Shown here piece by piece: positions 40,920 through 52,133 of a stretch of 64,000 nucleotides of DNA. A model generated the notes under the pieces. The model saw nothing but the letters and a program-made list of their open reading frames with translations. It was not told the origin of the DNA and searched no databases. The stretch is from contig NZ_JACHXO010000007.1 of the NCBI RefSeq assembly GCF_014192155.1, positions 62,001 through 126,000 on the forward strand, written 5' to 3'. This stretch comes from Roseateles terrae. GTDB taxonomy: Bacteria > Pseudomonadota > Gammaproteobacteria > Burkholderiales > Burkholderiaceae_C. Positions within the stretch are counted from its first letter, which is position 1. The number at the start of each line of letters is the position of its first letter. The translations under genes were made by a program, and so were the position numbers.

Positions 40920-43178
40920 GTGATCCCACCGGGCTTTATTCAGGACCTTCTTTCGCGTGTCGACATCGTGGACATCGTGTCCCGTCACGTCGATCTGAAA
41001 AAGGCCGGCATCAACCACAAGGGCCTGTGCCCCTTCCACGGCGAGAAGTCTCCCAGCTTCATCGTCAGCCCCTCCCGCCAGACCTATCACTGCTTCGGCT
41101 GCGGCGTGCACGGCAATGCGGTGGGCTTCCTGATGGAGCACCTCGGCATTGGCTTCGTGGATGCCGTGCGCGACCTCGCCCAGCAGGCCGGCATGCAGGT
41201 GCCCGAAGACGACCGCAGTCCTGCAGACCGCGAACGCGAAAAGCTGGTCAAGCAGCGCCAGGCCACCCTTACCGAGGTGCTGGCCAAAGCCAGCCAGCAC
41301 TATCGCCAGCAGCTCAAATCGAGCCCCCGGGCCATCGACTACCTAAAAGGCCGCGGCCTCACCGGCCAGATCGCCGCCCAGTTTGGCCTCGGCTACAGCC
41401 CCGAAGGCTGGCGCACCCTGGCCAGCGCCTTCCCGGCCTACGACGACCCGCTGCTGGTGGAAACCGGCCTCGTCATTCTTCAGGACGATCCCGGCAAGAG
41501 CGAAGCTGAACAACGCCGCTACGACCGTTTCCGCGACCGCATCATGTTCCCCATCCGGAATGTGCAGGGCGACGTGATCGGTTTTGGTGGCCGGGTCCTG
41601 GACAAGGGCGAACCCAAATACCTGAATTCCCCCGAAACCCCGGTCTTCAGCAAAGGCAAGGAACTCTACGGCCTGTATGAAGCCCGGCCGGACATGCGCC
41701 GCCGGGGTTATGCACTGGTGGTCGAGGGCTACATGGACGTGGTGGCCCTGGCCCAGAGCGGCTTCGGCAATGCGGTGGCCACGCTGGGCACGGCCTGCAC
41801 CCAGGACCATGTGCAGAAGCTGTTCCGCTTCACCGAATCGGTGGTGTTCAGCTTCGACGGGGACGCAGCCGGCCGCCGCGCGGCGGGCCGGGCCATGGAA
41901 GCCGCCCTGCCCCACGCCACCGAAACCCGCACGATCAAATTCCTGTTCCTGCCGGCGGAGCACGACCCGGACTCGTACGTGCGGGAACTGGGCGCCGACG
42001 CCTTTGAGCGCTGCGTGGAGCAGGCCATTCCGCTGTCACGCCAGCTGATGGACAGTGCCGCAGAAGGCTGCGACCTGGGCAGTCCGGAAGGGCGCGCGCG
42101 CATGCTCACCAACGCGCGTCCGCTGTGGTTCGCCCTGCCCGAAGGCCTGCTCAAGCGCCAGCTGCTGGGTGAACTGGCCCGCCGTGCCCAATTGCCGGAC
42201 CAGGAACTGCTGGGCCTGTGGCAGGCCACTGCGCCGCGCCCCCGCATGGAGCACCGCCAGGGCGATGCCCCCGCCATGCAGGCAGGCCATGGCGCACCGG
42301 GCGCATACGGTGCTCACGGCGGCCATGGAGGCCATGGCGCACCGGGCCGTGCCACCCGCGCCGCTGGCGCACCCTCCGGTGACGGCGCCGGCCCTGGCCC
42401 GCACCCTCATTTCGCTGACATCCCAACCTCCGCTTACGGAGATGAAGGCGACTTCCACGGTGATCTGCATGACATCGCCCCGCCGGTCGATGCGCACGGT
42501 GGATATGGCGGATATGGCGCCAGCCCCGCCATGGGCGGCGGAGCACCTGGCGGCGCCGGTGGTGCTGGGGGCGGCTACGGCAACGGGAACCGCTATGGCC
42601 CAGGCTACGGCGCGCAGGGCAGCCCATCCGGCGCGGCCGGCGCCAGCGCCTCCGGCGGCTTCAAAGGCAAAGGCGACTTCAAAGGCAAGTTCGGCGGCAA
42701 GGGTGGCAGATGGAATGACTGGAAGCGTCGGGACCAGGACCCGACCATCGGCATGCCGCGCAAGGCTCCGCCCGCGCCCATGGACCATGCGGTGCGGATG
42801 CTGCTGCTGCACGGCGAACTCTGGCAGGTGCTCAGTGAGCAGGACCTGCAGTTGCTGCATGAACTGCCTGCCGAACACGGTCAACTCATTGCCTGGCTGG
42901 AGCGGTTCATGATGGATCACGGCCCAAGCCCGTGGGCCGTGCTGCAGATCGCCCTCGTCGAGGCGGACCAGCTCGAACTCGCCCAGCGTGTCTGCGGCGG
43001 TCCGCTGACCGCCCCGCCGGCAGACGAATCCGCCCATGACGAATTTCGTCATGTCATGCGCAAACTCTGGATTGTTCGCCTGGAGCAGGAAGCGACCCAG
43101 ATTGCCACCAGCCAATCGCCCGACATTGGCAAATTGAAGCTAATCCGCAATCAAATCGAGGAATTGAAAGCCGTTTAA
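40920..43178 (+). CDS. dnaG: DNA primase
   Basis: 752 residues; E. coli DnaG has 581. DnaG makes the RNA primers for replication. The N-terminal zinc site is CPFH...CFGC (C37, H40, C58, C61). The core holds FPIRNVQGDVIGFGGRVL and the TOPRIM motif VVEGYMDVVAL with FSFDGDAAGRRAA. A C-terminal helicase-binding domain begins near MDHAVRMLLLHGELW. Between them, residues about 440-620 are an unusual His/Gly/Ala-rich insertion ending in Lys/Gly repeats (FKGKGDFKGKFGGKGG). The GTG at 40920 directly precedes IPPGFIQDLL, which aligns with the E. coli start, yet has no ribosome-binding site. rpoD follows. Confidence 0.94.
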   Translation: MIPPGFIQDLLSRVDIVDIVSRHVDLKKAGINHKGLCPFHGEKSPSFIVSPSRQTYHCFGCGVHGNAVGFLMEHLGIGFVDAVRDLAQQAGMQVPEDDRSPADREREKLVKQRQATLTEVLAKASQHYRQQLKSSPRAIDYLKGRGLTGQIAAQFGLGYSPEGWRTLASAFPAYDDPLLVETGLVILQDDPGKSEAEQRRYDRFRDRIMFPIRNVQGDVIGFGGRVLDKGEPKYLNSPETPVFSKGKELYGLYEARPDMRRRGYALVVEGYMDVVALAQSGFGNAVATLGTACTQDHVQKLFRFTESVVFSFDGDAAGRRAAGRAMEAALPHATETRTIKFLFLPAEHDPDSYVRELGADAFERCVEQAIPLSRQLMDSAAEGCDLGSPEGRARMLTNARPLWFALPEGLLKRQLLGELARRAQLPDQELLGLWQATAPRPRMEHRQGDAPAMQAGHGAPGAYGAHGGHGGHGAPGRATRAAGAPSGDGAGPGPHPHFADIPTSAYGDEGDFHGDLHDIAPPVDAHGGYGGYGASPAMGGGAPGGAGGAGGGYGNGNRYGPGYGAQGSPSGAAGASASGGFKGKGDFKGKFGGKGGRWNDWKRRDQDPTIGMPRKAPPAPMDHAVRMLLLHGELWQVLSEQDLQLLHELPAEHGQLIAWLERFMMDHGPSPWAVLQIALVEADQLELAQRVCGGPLTAPPADESAHDEFRHVMRKLWIVRLEQEATQIATSQSPDIGKLKLIRNQIEELKAV

Positions 43179-43188
43179 TTTGGGCATT

Positions 43189-43217
43189 TTGACCATTCCC
43201 TCGATTTCGTGGATAAT
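43189..43217 (+). promoter_or_regulatory. Sigma-70-type promoter of rpoD
   Basis: TTGACC (43189-43194) and GATAAT (43212-43217) are separated by 17 bp, close to consensus. Initiation is expected near 43224, so rpoD would carry a leader of about 290 nt. Confidence 0.7.
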
Positions 43218-43516
43218 CTAGCCCTTTCGCGCGTCAAGAGTGACGGCAGCACCAACCGGTCCCCGGCCCCCCACTGACCCTGGGCAATGAAAAAGTGGCC
43301 ACCTATCACCGCCTGGACTGCAACTCCAAACGATCACGCTAGCCTTCACGCGCAACCTTGAGCTGGTGGGAACACTCCCCACATAAGGCTCAAGGCAGAG
43401 ATCGAGCCGCCTGGGCTCGTCGCGCCGCCACTGATGCGGTTGCCGGCGATCCAGGTGGCCGTTTGCGTTGCACGCCCCAAAGAATTCCCGAATCACTCGC
43501 CGACCCGAGGAACTGC
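43218..43516 (+). other. Long rpoD leader containing a strong stem-loop
   Basis: About 290 non-coding bases lie between the promoter and the rpoD start. At 43356-43395, CCTTGAGC pairs with GCTCAAGG, and inside it TGGTGGG pairs with CCCCACA around a 6-base loop, with a small bulge on the 3' side. No short gene or known riboswitch is recognisable. Confidence 0.55.
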
Positions 43517-45733
<2,217 letters not shown>

Positions 45734-45775
45734 TCTGAGCGCCGCCATGCTCCCCCCGGGGAGCCTGCAATGCCC

Positions 45776-45805
45776 AAGGGCCGTACGTGAGTGCGGCCCT
45801 TTTTT
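45776..45805 (+). terminator. Intrinsic terminator of rpoD
   Basis: AAGGGCCG (45776-45783) pairs with CGGCCCTT (45794-45801) around a 10-base loop and is followed by a continuous T-run to 45805. Confidence 0.92.
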
Positions 45806-45996
45806 CATGGGCAGCCCCCCCTTCCGCCTCTTCCCCCGGTTCCACTTTTGGGGGACAGTCGACCGCAGACCGCACTGGCGTGCGGTGTATGTGTGGCGTC
45901 GCGGACAACTGGCCCCCAAGGCAAGGGCTATTCACAGGGCTGAGGGGTGGAAGCGACCGCTACACTGAGACATTCGTCACACGAATAAGTCCAACA

Positions 45997-46938
45997 ATGA
46001 CCCAGATACGCGAGCGCACCGTTCTGTTTGCCGACTTGCGTGGCAGCACGGCGCTGTTCGAGACGCTGGGGAATGCCGAAGCCACCGGTCTGGTCACCCA
46101 GACGGTGGGCCTGCTGGCTCAGGCGGTGGGGGAATGCCGCGGTCATCTGATCAAGACCCTCGGCGACGGCCTGATGGCGGCCTTCGACAACCCCCGCGAC
46201 GGCATCAAATCCGCCATGCGGATGCAGGAGCTGCTGATCAAGTCGGCCCACCGCATCGAGCGCCTGCGCAACATGCACCTGCAGATTGCGCTGGCGCGGG
46301 GCGAGGTGGTGGAGATTCATGGGGACTGCTTCGGCGACGCGGTGAACGTGGCCGCCCGGCTGCTGGACCATGCCGGCGACGGTGAGACGGTGGTGACCGC
46401 CGAAGTGGTGCACGGTCTCTCCAGCACGCAGAAGGCGCGGTTCCGCAGCCTGGACCAGATCAGCGTGCGGGGCCGGGTGGAACCGGTGCATGTCTATGTG
46501 CTGGACCAGGGCCTGCACGATGCCGGCGCCACCCAGTTCGGCGAGGTCATCCGTGCCGCCGCGCCGGATGGCATCCGGCTGGTCTGGCAAGACCTGGACC
46601 GGGTGTTCGACATCGACCAGATGCCCATCGTCCTCGGGCGCAGCACGCAGGCCACCTATTGCATCACCGATGTACGGGTGTCCCGCTCCCATGCCCGCAT
46701 CGACTGGCAGGGCAGCAGCTTCAGCCTCACCGATCTGAGCTACAACGGCACCTTCGTGCGGTTCGGCCATGGCGGCCAGACGCTGAGCCTGCGCCGCGGT
46801 GCCTGCACCTTGCATGGGGCCGGCGCCATCGGCCTGGGCGGTCCGCCGTCCGACACGCTGGCACCCACGGTACGCTTTGAAGTGCTGCACCATGCCGAGA
46901 CCGACCGCTCGCCACTGGTGATGAAACGCGGCGTCTGA
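45997..46938 (+). CDS. Class III adenylate/guanylate cyclase with C-terminal FHA domain
   Basis: 313 residues. The cyclase domain (1-180) has the two metal aspartates (D13 in VLFADLRGS and D57 in KTLGDGLMAAF), the purine-binding Lys53, Asp110 in HGDCFGDAVN, and the transition-state Asn117 and Arg121 (NVAAR). All catalytic positions are present, and the Lys/Asp pair favours ATP. Residues about 200-300 are an FHA phosphothreonine-binding domain (VLGRST, VSRSHARIDW, DLSYNGTFVRF). No membrane segment exists, so it is cytosolic. The imperfect palindrome ATTCG-N5-CGAAT at 45972-45986 lies just upstream and could be a regulator site. The phosphoprotein partner is unknown. Confidence 0.88.
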   Translation: MTQIRERTVLFADLRGSTALFETLGNAEATGLVTQTVGLLAQAVGECRGHLIKTLGDGLMAAFDNPRDGIKSAMRMQELLIKSAHRIERLRNMHLQIALARGEVVEIHGDCFGDAVNVAARLLDHAGDGETVVTAEVVHGLSSTQKARFRSLDQISVRGRVEPVHVYVLDQGLHDAGATQFGEVIRAAAPDGIRLVWQDLDRVFDIDQMPIVLGRSTQATYCITDVRVSRSHARIDWQGSSFSLTDLSYNGTFVRFGHGGQTLSLRRGACTLHGAGAIGLGGPPSDTLAPTVRFEVLHHAETDRSPLVMKRGV

Positions 46939-46950
46939 GCCCCTGTGTCG

Positions 46951-47010
46951 CCCTGCGATCACGCAGGGTCGCTAACATCGCGGTCCGGCGCGGCCGCTCT
47001 CCGCCGCGCC
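46951..47010. other. Two hairpins between the cyclase gene and hemH
   Basis: CCCTGCG (46951-46957) pairs with CGCAGGG (46962-46968), and GGCGCGGC (46987-46994) pairs with GCCGCGCC (47003-47010). Neither has a T-run. The second ends 22 bases before hemH and could limit its ribosome-binding region. Confidence 0.5.
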
Positions 47011-47032
47011 CTCCCAAAGGTCCCCGTCCCCC

Positions 47033-48124
47033 ATGAGCTACCAGCCCGAACCTGTTTTTGACCACGGCACGCCCGCCCGCATCGGCCTGCTGCTGTGCAA
47101 CCTGGGCACGCCCGAGGCGCCCACGCCGGCAGCCACCCGCAAATATCTGGCGCAGTTTCTGTCCGACCCGCGGGTCATCGAGATTCCGAAGCTGGCCTGG
47201 TGGCCCATCCTGCACGGCATCATCCTGCGCACCCGCCCGGCGGCGTCGGCGAAGAAGTACGCCAGCATCTGGATGAAGGAAGGCTCGCCGCTGATGGTCT
47301 GGACCCAGCGCCAGGCGACGCTGCTGCAGGGCTATCTGGGGGAACGCGGACATCAGCTGATCGTGCGTCATGCAATGCGCTACGGCCAGCCGTCCATCGC
47401 CAGCCAGCTCGATGCGCTGCGCGCCGCCGGGGCCACGCGCATCCTGGTGCTGCCGGCCTATCCGCAATACTGTGCCGCCACCACCGCCAGCGTGGTGGAC
47501 GATGTCGCCCGCTGGGCCCTGACTCACCGCCATCTGCCGGAGCTGCGCTTCGTCAACCGCTATCACGACCATCCCGCCTACATCGCTGCGCTGGCCGACA
47601 GCGTGCGCCAGCACTGGCAGAAGGAAGGTCGCGCCGACATGCTGGTGATGAGCTTTCACGGCATGCCGGCCCGCTCACTGACACTGGGGGACCCCTACCA
47701 CTGCGAATGCCTCAAGACCGGCCGCCTGCTGGCGGAGGCGCTGGGGCTGTCGCCGGCGCAGTACAAGGTGACCTTCCAGAGCCGCTTTGGCAAGGCGCGC
47801 TGGCTGGAACCCTACACCGAGCCCACGCTGCGCAGCCTGGCGGGTAATGGCCTGAAGTCGGTCGATCTGATCTGCCCGGGCTTCGCAGCGGACTGCATCG
47901 AGACGCTGGAAGAAATCGACATGGAAGCCCGCGAGGCCTTCCTGCACAGCGGCGGCCAGCGCTTCAGCTACATCCCCTGCCTCAACGACAGCCCGCAGCA
48001 CATCCGGGCGCTGACGGCCGTGGTGGAGCAGCATCTGCAGGGCTGGCCGACACAGGCCACGCCGGACACTGCGGCGCTGGCGCGTCAGCGGGATGCCGCG
48101 CTGATGCTGGGCGCCTCCCGTTAA
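47033..48124 (+). CDS. hemH: Ferrochelatase
   Basis: 363 residues, the last enzyme of protohaem synthesis, inserting Fe2+ into protoporphyrin IX. Motifs: GLLLCNLGTPEAPTPAATRKYL at the start, LPAYPQYCAATTASV in the porphyrin cleft, the catalytic histidine in LVMSFHGMPARSL, QSRFGKARWLEPYT, and the conserved glutamate region ICPGFAADCIETLEEID. Length is normal for betaproteobacteria. It stands alone; the cyclase-FHA gene upstream is separated by hairpins, and the gene beyond is convergent. In many relatives hemH lies near hrcA, dnaK or grpE, and here grpE-dnaK lies 4 kb downstream beyond the tct operon. Confidence 0.96.
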   Translation: MSYQPEPVFDHGTPARIGLLLCNLGTPEAPTPAATRKYLAQFLSDPRVIEIPKLAWWPILHGIILRTRPAASAKKYASIWMKEGSPLMVWTQRQATLLQGYLGERGHQLIVRHAMRYGQPSIASQLDALRAAGATRILVLPAYPQYCAATTASVVDDVARWALTHRHLPELRFVNRYHDHPAYIAALADSVRQHWQKEGRADMLVMSFHGMPARSLTLGDPYHCECLKTGRLLAEALGLSPAQYKVTFQSRFGKARWLEPYTEPTLRSLAGNGLKSVDLICPGFAADCIETLEEIDMEAREAFLHSGGQRFSYIPCLNDSPQHIRALTAVVEQHLQGWPTQATPDTAALARQRDAALMLGASR

Positions 48125-48166
48125 TCGCTCGGGGGCTTTGTCGCGCAGGCCCCCAGGCGCAGGCGG

Positions 48167-49687
48167 TCAGGCGCCCGTCGCGCCGGCCAGCGGTTGCGCC
48201 TGACGGCTGCGCCACCACTTCCAGACGCGCGGCATCACCAGGATCAGCACCACCACGCCCAGCAGTGACGCCGACATCGGCCGCTCCAGAAACACCCGCC
48301 AGTCGCCCCCGCCGATGGAGATGCCGTTGCGCAGGTGGGCCTCCGCCAGCGGACCGAGGATCATGCCCACCACCACCGGGGCCGTGGGGAAGTCAAAGCG
48401 CCGCATCACCACGCCCAGCAGGCCGATGGCCAGCATGACGTAGAGGTCGAAGGCGCTTTGGCGCATGCCATAGACCCCCACGGTCGCGAAGATCAGGATG
48501 CCGGCGTACAGCGGCGCCTTCGGGATCTTCAGCAGCTTCACCCACAGGCCCACCAGCGGCAGGTTCAGCACCAGCAGCATCACGTTGCCGATGTAGAGCG
48601 AGGCGATCAGCGCCCAGACCAGCGCAGACGAGGTCTGGAACAGCTGCGGTCCGGCCTGGATGCCATAGTTCTGCAGGGCGGAGAGCAGGATGGCCGCGGT
48701 CACCGAGGTCGGAATGCCCAGCGTCAGCAGCGGTACCAGCGTGCCGGTGACCGCCGCGTTGTTGGCCGCTTCTGGCCCCGCCACACCTTCGATGGCGCCG
48801 ACCGTGCCGAACTCGTCCTGATGCTTGGAGAGCTTCCGCTCGGTGGCATAACTCAGGAAGGTCGGGATCTCGGTGCCCCCGGCGGGGATGACCCCGAAGG
48901 GGAAGCCCAGGGCCGTGCCCCGCAGCCAGGCTGGCACCGACCGGCGCCATTCCCCGCGCGACATGTGCACCCTGCCCATGGTGTTGAGCTGCTGCGCGCT
49001 CCGCCCTTCATACAGCGCCACATACAAGGTCTCTCCCACGGCAAACAGACCCACGGCCACCAGCACCGTCTCGATGCCGTCCATGAATTCCGGAATGCCG
49101 GCGGTGTAGCGCACCTGCCCGGTGATCTGGTCCAGACCGATCAGCCCCATGGCCAGGCCGATGAAGAGCGAGGTCATGCCGCGCAGGGTGCTCTGCCCCA
49201 GCACCGCGCTGACGGTGGTGAAGGCCAGCAACATCAGGCAGAAGTATTCCGGCGGGCCGAGCGTGACGGCGAAGTCCGCCAGCACCGGCGCAAACAACGT
49301 CACCAGCACGGTGGCGACGGTACCGGCCACGAAGGAACCGATGGCGGCGGTCGCCAGCGCGGCGCCTGCCCGTCCGCTGCGGGCCATCTTGAAGCCCTCC
49401 AGCGCGGTCACCATGGTGCCGGTCTCACCGGGGGTGTTGAGCAGGATGGAGGTGGTGGAGCCGCCGTACATCGCGCCGTAGTAGATGCCGGCAAAGAAGA
49501 TCATCGAGGCGGTCGGGTCCACCTGCGCGGTGATCGGCAGCAGCATCGCCACCGTCACCGCCGGTCCCAGGCCCGGCAGCACGCCGATGGCGGTGCCCAG
49601 CGCGCAGCCGACGAAGGCCCACATCAGGTTGACGGGGGTCGCCGCTGTGGCGAAGCCGCCCATCAGCTGCGTCCAGAGTTCGGTCAT
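48167..49687 (-). CDS. tctA: Tripartite tricarboxylate transporter, TctA permease
   Basis: About 506 residues with roughly twelve hydrophobic segments. The hallmark [21 protein letters not shown] sequence appears near residue 40 ([20 protein letters not shown]). [22 protein letters not shown] follows, the conserved TctA substrate region, and its counterpart [14 protein letters not shown] lies in the second half. It is the large membrane subunit of a Na+-driven importer for citrate or other carboxylates. GAGAGGA precedes the ATG at 49687. It is the last gene of tctC-tctB-tctA. Confidence 0.93.
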   Translation of the reverse strand: MTELWTQLMGGFATAATPVNLMWAFVGCALGTAIGVLPGLGPAVTVAMLLPITAQVDPTASMIFFAGIYYGAMYGGSTTSILLNTPGETGTMVTALEGFKMARSGRAGAALATAAIGSFVAGTVATVLVTLFAPVLADFAVTLGPPEYFCLMLLAFTTVSAVLGQSTLRGMTSLFIGLAMGLIGLDQITGQVRYTAGIPEFMDGIETVLVAVGLFAVGETLYVALYEGRSAQQLNTMGRVHMSRGEWRRSVPAWLRGTALGFPFGVIPAGGTEIPTFLSYATERKLSKHQDEFGTVGAIEGVAGPEAANNAAVTGTLVPLLTLGIPTSVTAAILLSALQNYGIQAGPQLFQTSSALVWALIASLYIGNVMLLVLNLPLVGLWVKLLKIPKAPLYAGILIFATVGVYGMRQSAFDLYVMLAIGLLGVVMRRFDFPTAPVVVGMILGPLAEAHLRNGISIGGGDWRVFLERPMSASLLGVVVLILVMPRVWKWWRSRQAQPLAGATGA

Positions 49688-49751
49688 GTTGTTGTCCTCT
49701 CCCAATACACGGTGCCGGGCCTCGCGGCCCGGCCGTCGACTTCAGCGGGGG

Positions 49752-50300
49752 TCAGAGCCAGCCGCCGGGGGTGATCGCCGGCAGGTTCAGCGCCAGCAGT
49801 TTGTTGAACAGCCAGAACACCGGGGCGGCGATCAGCACGCCGGTCACCACGTCGATCACCAGTTGCCGCACGCCCCCGCCGACCTTGCCTTCGGAGCGGC
49901 GGATGCCGCGGACCGCCAGCACAAAGCACAGCGTGCAGGCGAGCACAAAGCCGATGGTGGTGATGAGCGCCGCATTGGCCACCACCGCGCCGATCACCCA
50001 GGCGGCGGACCGCCAGTCCGCCCTGGGCGCGCCCGAGGGTGGCTCCATCTGGCGGAAGCCGCCGGTGCGGGATTCCCAGATCAGCCAGGCGCCGCAGAGC
50101 AGCAGCACCGCCGCGACCAGCCAGGGCAGCGCATTGGGCCCGACGCCGCCGTAGCCGGCTTCGGAGGGGATGGACGCTGCGCCCACCGCCATGATGGCGC
50201 CGATGAGCAAGGCGCCGCCGCCTACCAGCGTCTGCTGTAGCGGCGGCGGGGTGGTGTCCGGCGTGGTGGGGTCCTGCCGGTCGGCGTGCGGCGTGCTCAT
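49752..50300 (-). CDS. tctB: Tripartite tricarboxylate transporter, TctB small permease
   Basis: 182 residues with four hydrophobic segments after a polar N-terminus of about 25 residues. LLIGAIMAVGAASIPSEAGYGGVGPNALPWLVA is shared in style with TctB proteins (glycine-rich V/G-P-N-A-x-P loop). TctB is the small membrane subunit of the transporter. Its start overlaps the tctC stop by four bases (ATGA), and tctA follows 64 bp later, so the three are one operon. Confidence 0.88.
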   Translation of the reverse strand: MSTPHADRQDPTTPDTTPPPLQQTLVGGGALLIGAIMAVGAASIPSEAGYGGVGPNALPWLVAAVLLLCGAWLIWESRTGGFRQMEPPSGAPRADWRSAAWVIGAVVANAALITTIGFVLACTLCFVLAVRGIRRSEGKVGGGVRQLVIDVVTGVLIAAPVFWLFNKLLALNLPAITPGGWL

Positions 50301-51259
50301 CCGACCATCCCCGACTTGACCATGATGGCGCGCAGCGAGGCGAACTCACGGTCGACGAAGTCTTCGAAGTCCTTGCCGGTGAGCACGGCGGGGGTCCATC
50401 CGTTCTTCTCCAGGGCCTCGGCCCAGGCCTTGGACTTGGTGGCCTTGACCACCAGGTCGGTCAGCGCCTGACGCTGGGCGGGGGTGATGCCGGGGGGCGC
50501 GTAGACGCCGCGCCAGTTGCCGATCTCGACGTTGTAGCCGAGCTCCTTCATCGTGGGCGCGTCCAGGCCCTTGATGCGGGTGGGTGCGGTCACAGCGATC
50601 GGGCGCATCTTGCCGCTTTCGATGTACTGCTGGAATTCGCTGAAGCCGCTGCCGCCGACGGTGACATTGCCGCCCAGAATGGCGGCAATGGCTTCACCGC
50701 CGCCACGGAAGGCGACGTAGTTGATCTTGGCGGCGTCCACGCCGGTCTCGCGGGCCAGCATGGCGGCGGCGACGTGTTCGGTGGAGCCGCGCGAGCCGCC
50801 GCCCCACTTGACGCTGCCAGGATCCTTCTTCATCTGCTCGACGACATCCTTCATCGTCTTGAGGGGCGAGCTGGCAGGCAGGACGAAGACGTTGTATTCG
50901 CTGGTGAGCCGGGCGATGGGGGTCGCCTGGCTGAGGGTGACGGGGGGCTTGCCGGTGATCAGACCGCCGAGCATGACGGCACCCATGACCATCAGCGCAT
51001 TCGGGTCGCCCTTGCTGGCGTTGACGAACTGGGTCAGGCCGATGGCGCCGGCGGCACCGCCCTTGTTTTCAAAAGTGACGGTGCTGGCAGCGGCGGCGTC
51101 CTGGAGGGCCTTGCCGAGGGCGCGGCCGGTGATGTCCCAGCCGCCGCCGGGGTTGGCCGGCACCATGATCTTGAGGTTCGCGGCGGCACGGGCGGCGGTG
51201 GGCAGCAGGCCCAGGGCGGCCAGGGCGGCGGCGGTTTTGAGGAATTCGTCTCTGCGCAT
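50297..51259 (-). CDS. tctC: Tripartite tricarboxylate transporter, TctC (Bug) binding protein
   Basis: 320 residues. The N-terminus MRRDEFLKTAAALAALGLLPTAARA is a signal peptide with a twin-arginine-like start, cleaved near residue 25, so the protein is periplasmic. The mature part has the Bug signatures: MVPANPGGGWDITGRAL, FENKGGAAGAIG and later VKWGGGSRGSTEH and INYVAFRGGGEA. It captures a carboxylate for TctAB. The ligand cannot be inferred, and no two-component regulator (tctDE) is next to it. CGGAGAG precedes the ATG. It is the first gene of the operon and is followed in overlap by tctB. Confidence 0.93.
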   Translation of the reverse strand: MRRDEFLKTAAALAALGLLPTAARAAANLKIMVPANPGGGWDITGRALGKALQDAAAASTVTFENKGGAAGAIGLTQFVNASKGDPNALMVMGAVMLGGLITGKPPVTLSQATPIARLTSEYNVFVLPASSPLKTMKDVVEQMKKDPGSVKWGGGSRGSTEHVAAAMLARETGVDAAKINYVAFRGGGEAIAAILGGNVTVGGSGFSEFQQYIESGKMRPIAVTAPTRIKGLDAPTMKELGYNVEIGNWRGVYAPPGITPAQRQALTDLVVKATKSKAWAEALEKNGWTPAVLTGKDFEDFVDREFASLRAIMVKSGMVG

Positions 51260-51624
51260 GCGTGTCTCTCCGGGTTATCTCTCTGGATATCCAGTCGATC
51301 CTCGCCTGAAAAACCCGCGTTCACCATCCGCAAGACCGCGTAGATGGGGGGCCCCCGGTATGCGCGCCTAGGGCGCGCATACCCGCCCCCCGAGGGGGCT
51401 GCGGGCCGACTTGGGGCGGCCCGGCGTCGGCCCTCGCCAGCGAACACTCACCGCCGCTTTGGACATCGCTTCGCTCGTCCGGCGCGACCTGGTGCGAAAA
51501 GGCGCGGTGAAGTCGAGGGCGGGGAGTCATGCTTTTGGGGCAGCGATTGGCTGTAGCCAGTTCGGGATTGCGGAATGCCCTGTGTTGAAGCACTTTTCTT
51601 GTTGGGGTGCACGTAGGAAAATCG
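51260..51624. other. Intergenic region with a REP-like palindromic element
   Basis: 365 bases between the divergent tctC and S4-protein genes contain no convincing gene. At 51357-51383 a perfect 12-bp inverted repeat GGTATGCGCGCC-TAG-GGCGCGCATACC occurs, flanked by GGGGGG (51346-51351) and CCCCCC (51385-51390), then the C5GAG5 motif. The following bases (to about 51430) resemble GC-rich intergenic repeats common in Comamonadaceae and relatives. The part near 51540-51610 is AT-richer and should contain the promoter of the S4 gene. Confidence 0.6.
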
Positions 51625-52077
51625 ATGGCAATGTCTTCTGCTTCCTCTTCCTCCCGTGCCGGCGACCGCGCTTCGTCGGACCTCGACAGCCTTCGGCTCG
51701 ACAAATGGCTTTGGGCTGCGCGCTTTTATAAAACCCGGTCAATCGCCGTCGAGGAGATCGGCAAAGGCCGCGTGACCATCAACGGGCAGGCTGCCAAGGC
51801 CTCCCGCGATGTCCGGCCCGGCGACCTCGTCCGGTTCCGGCAGGGCCAGATCGACCGGGAGGTCAAGGTCGTGGCCATCAGCAGCATCCGCGGGCCCGCC
51901 CCCGTCGCCCAGACGCTGTACGAAGAAACACCCGACAGCATCGCCGCCCGCGAACGCGCGGCCGAGGCTCGCCGCCTCGCCCCCGAACCCGCCAGCACCA
52001 TCGAGCAGGGCCGCCCCACCAAACAGGACCGCCGCCGCCTCGCCGAGTGGGACCGCTGGTCCGTCTCCATCGACTGA
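51625..52077 (+). CDS. S4-domain RNA-binding protein (Hsp15/HslR-like)
   Basis: 150 residues. After a Ser-rich start, residues 20-80 form an S4 domain: LRLDKWLWAARFYKTRSIAVEEI, then GRVTINGQAAKASRDVRPGDLV. The C-terminal part is basic and ends TKQDRRRLAEWDRW, as in Hsp15. Hsp15 is a heat-shock protein that binds free 50S subunits carrying nascent chains and helps recycle them. The ATG at 51625 is placed after AGGAAA; a second ATG two codons later is possible. It lies directly before grpE-dnaK-dnaJ on the same strand, which suits a heat-shock role. Confidence 0.88.
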   Translation: MAMSSASSSSRAGDRASSDLDSLRLDKWLWAARFYKTRSIAVEEIGKGRVTINGQAAKASRDVRPGDLVRFRQGQIDREVKVVAISSIRGPAPVAQTLYEETPDSIAARERAAEARRLAPEPASTIEQGRPTKQDRRRLAEWDRWSVSID

Positions 52078-52133
52078 GCCCCCCTTCCTGGCGTCCAGAT
52101 CGCAAAAATCTGCACGCATAGAATCCGGGGCCT

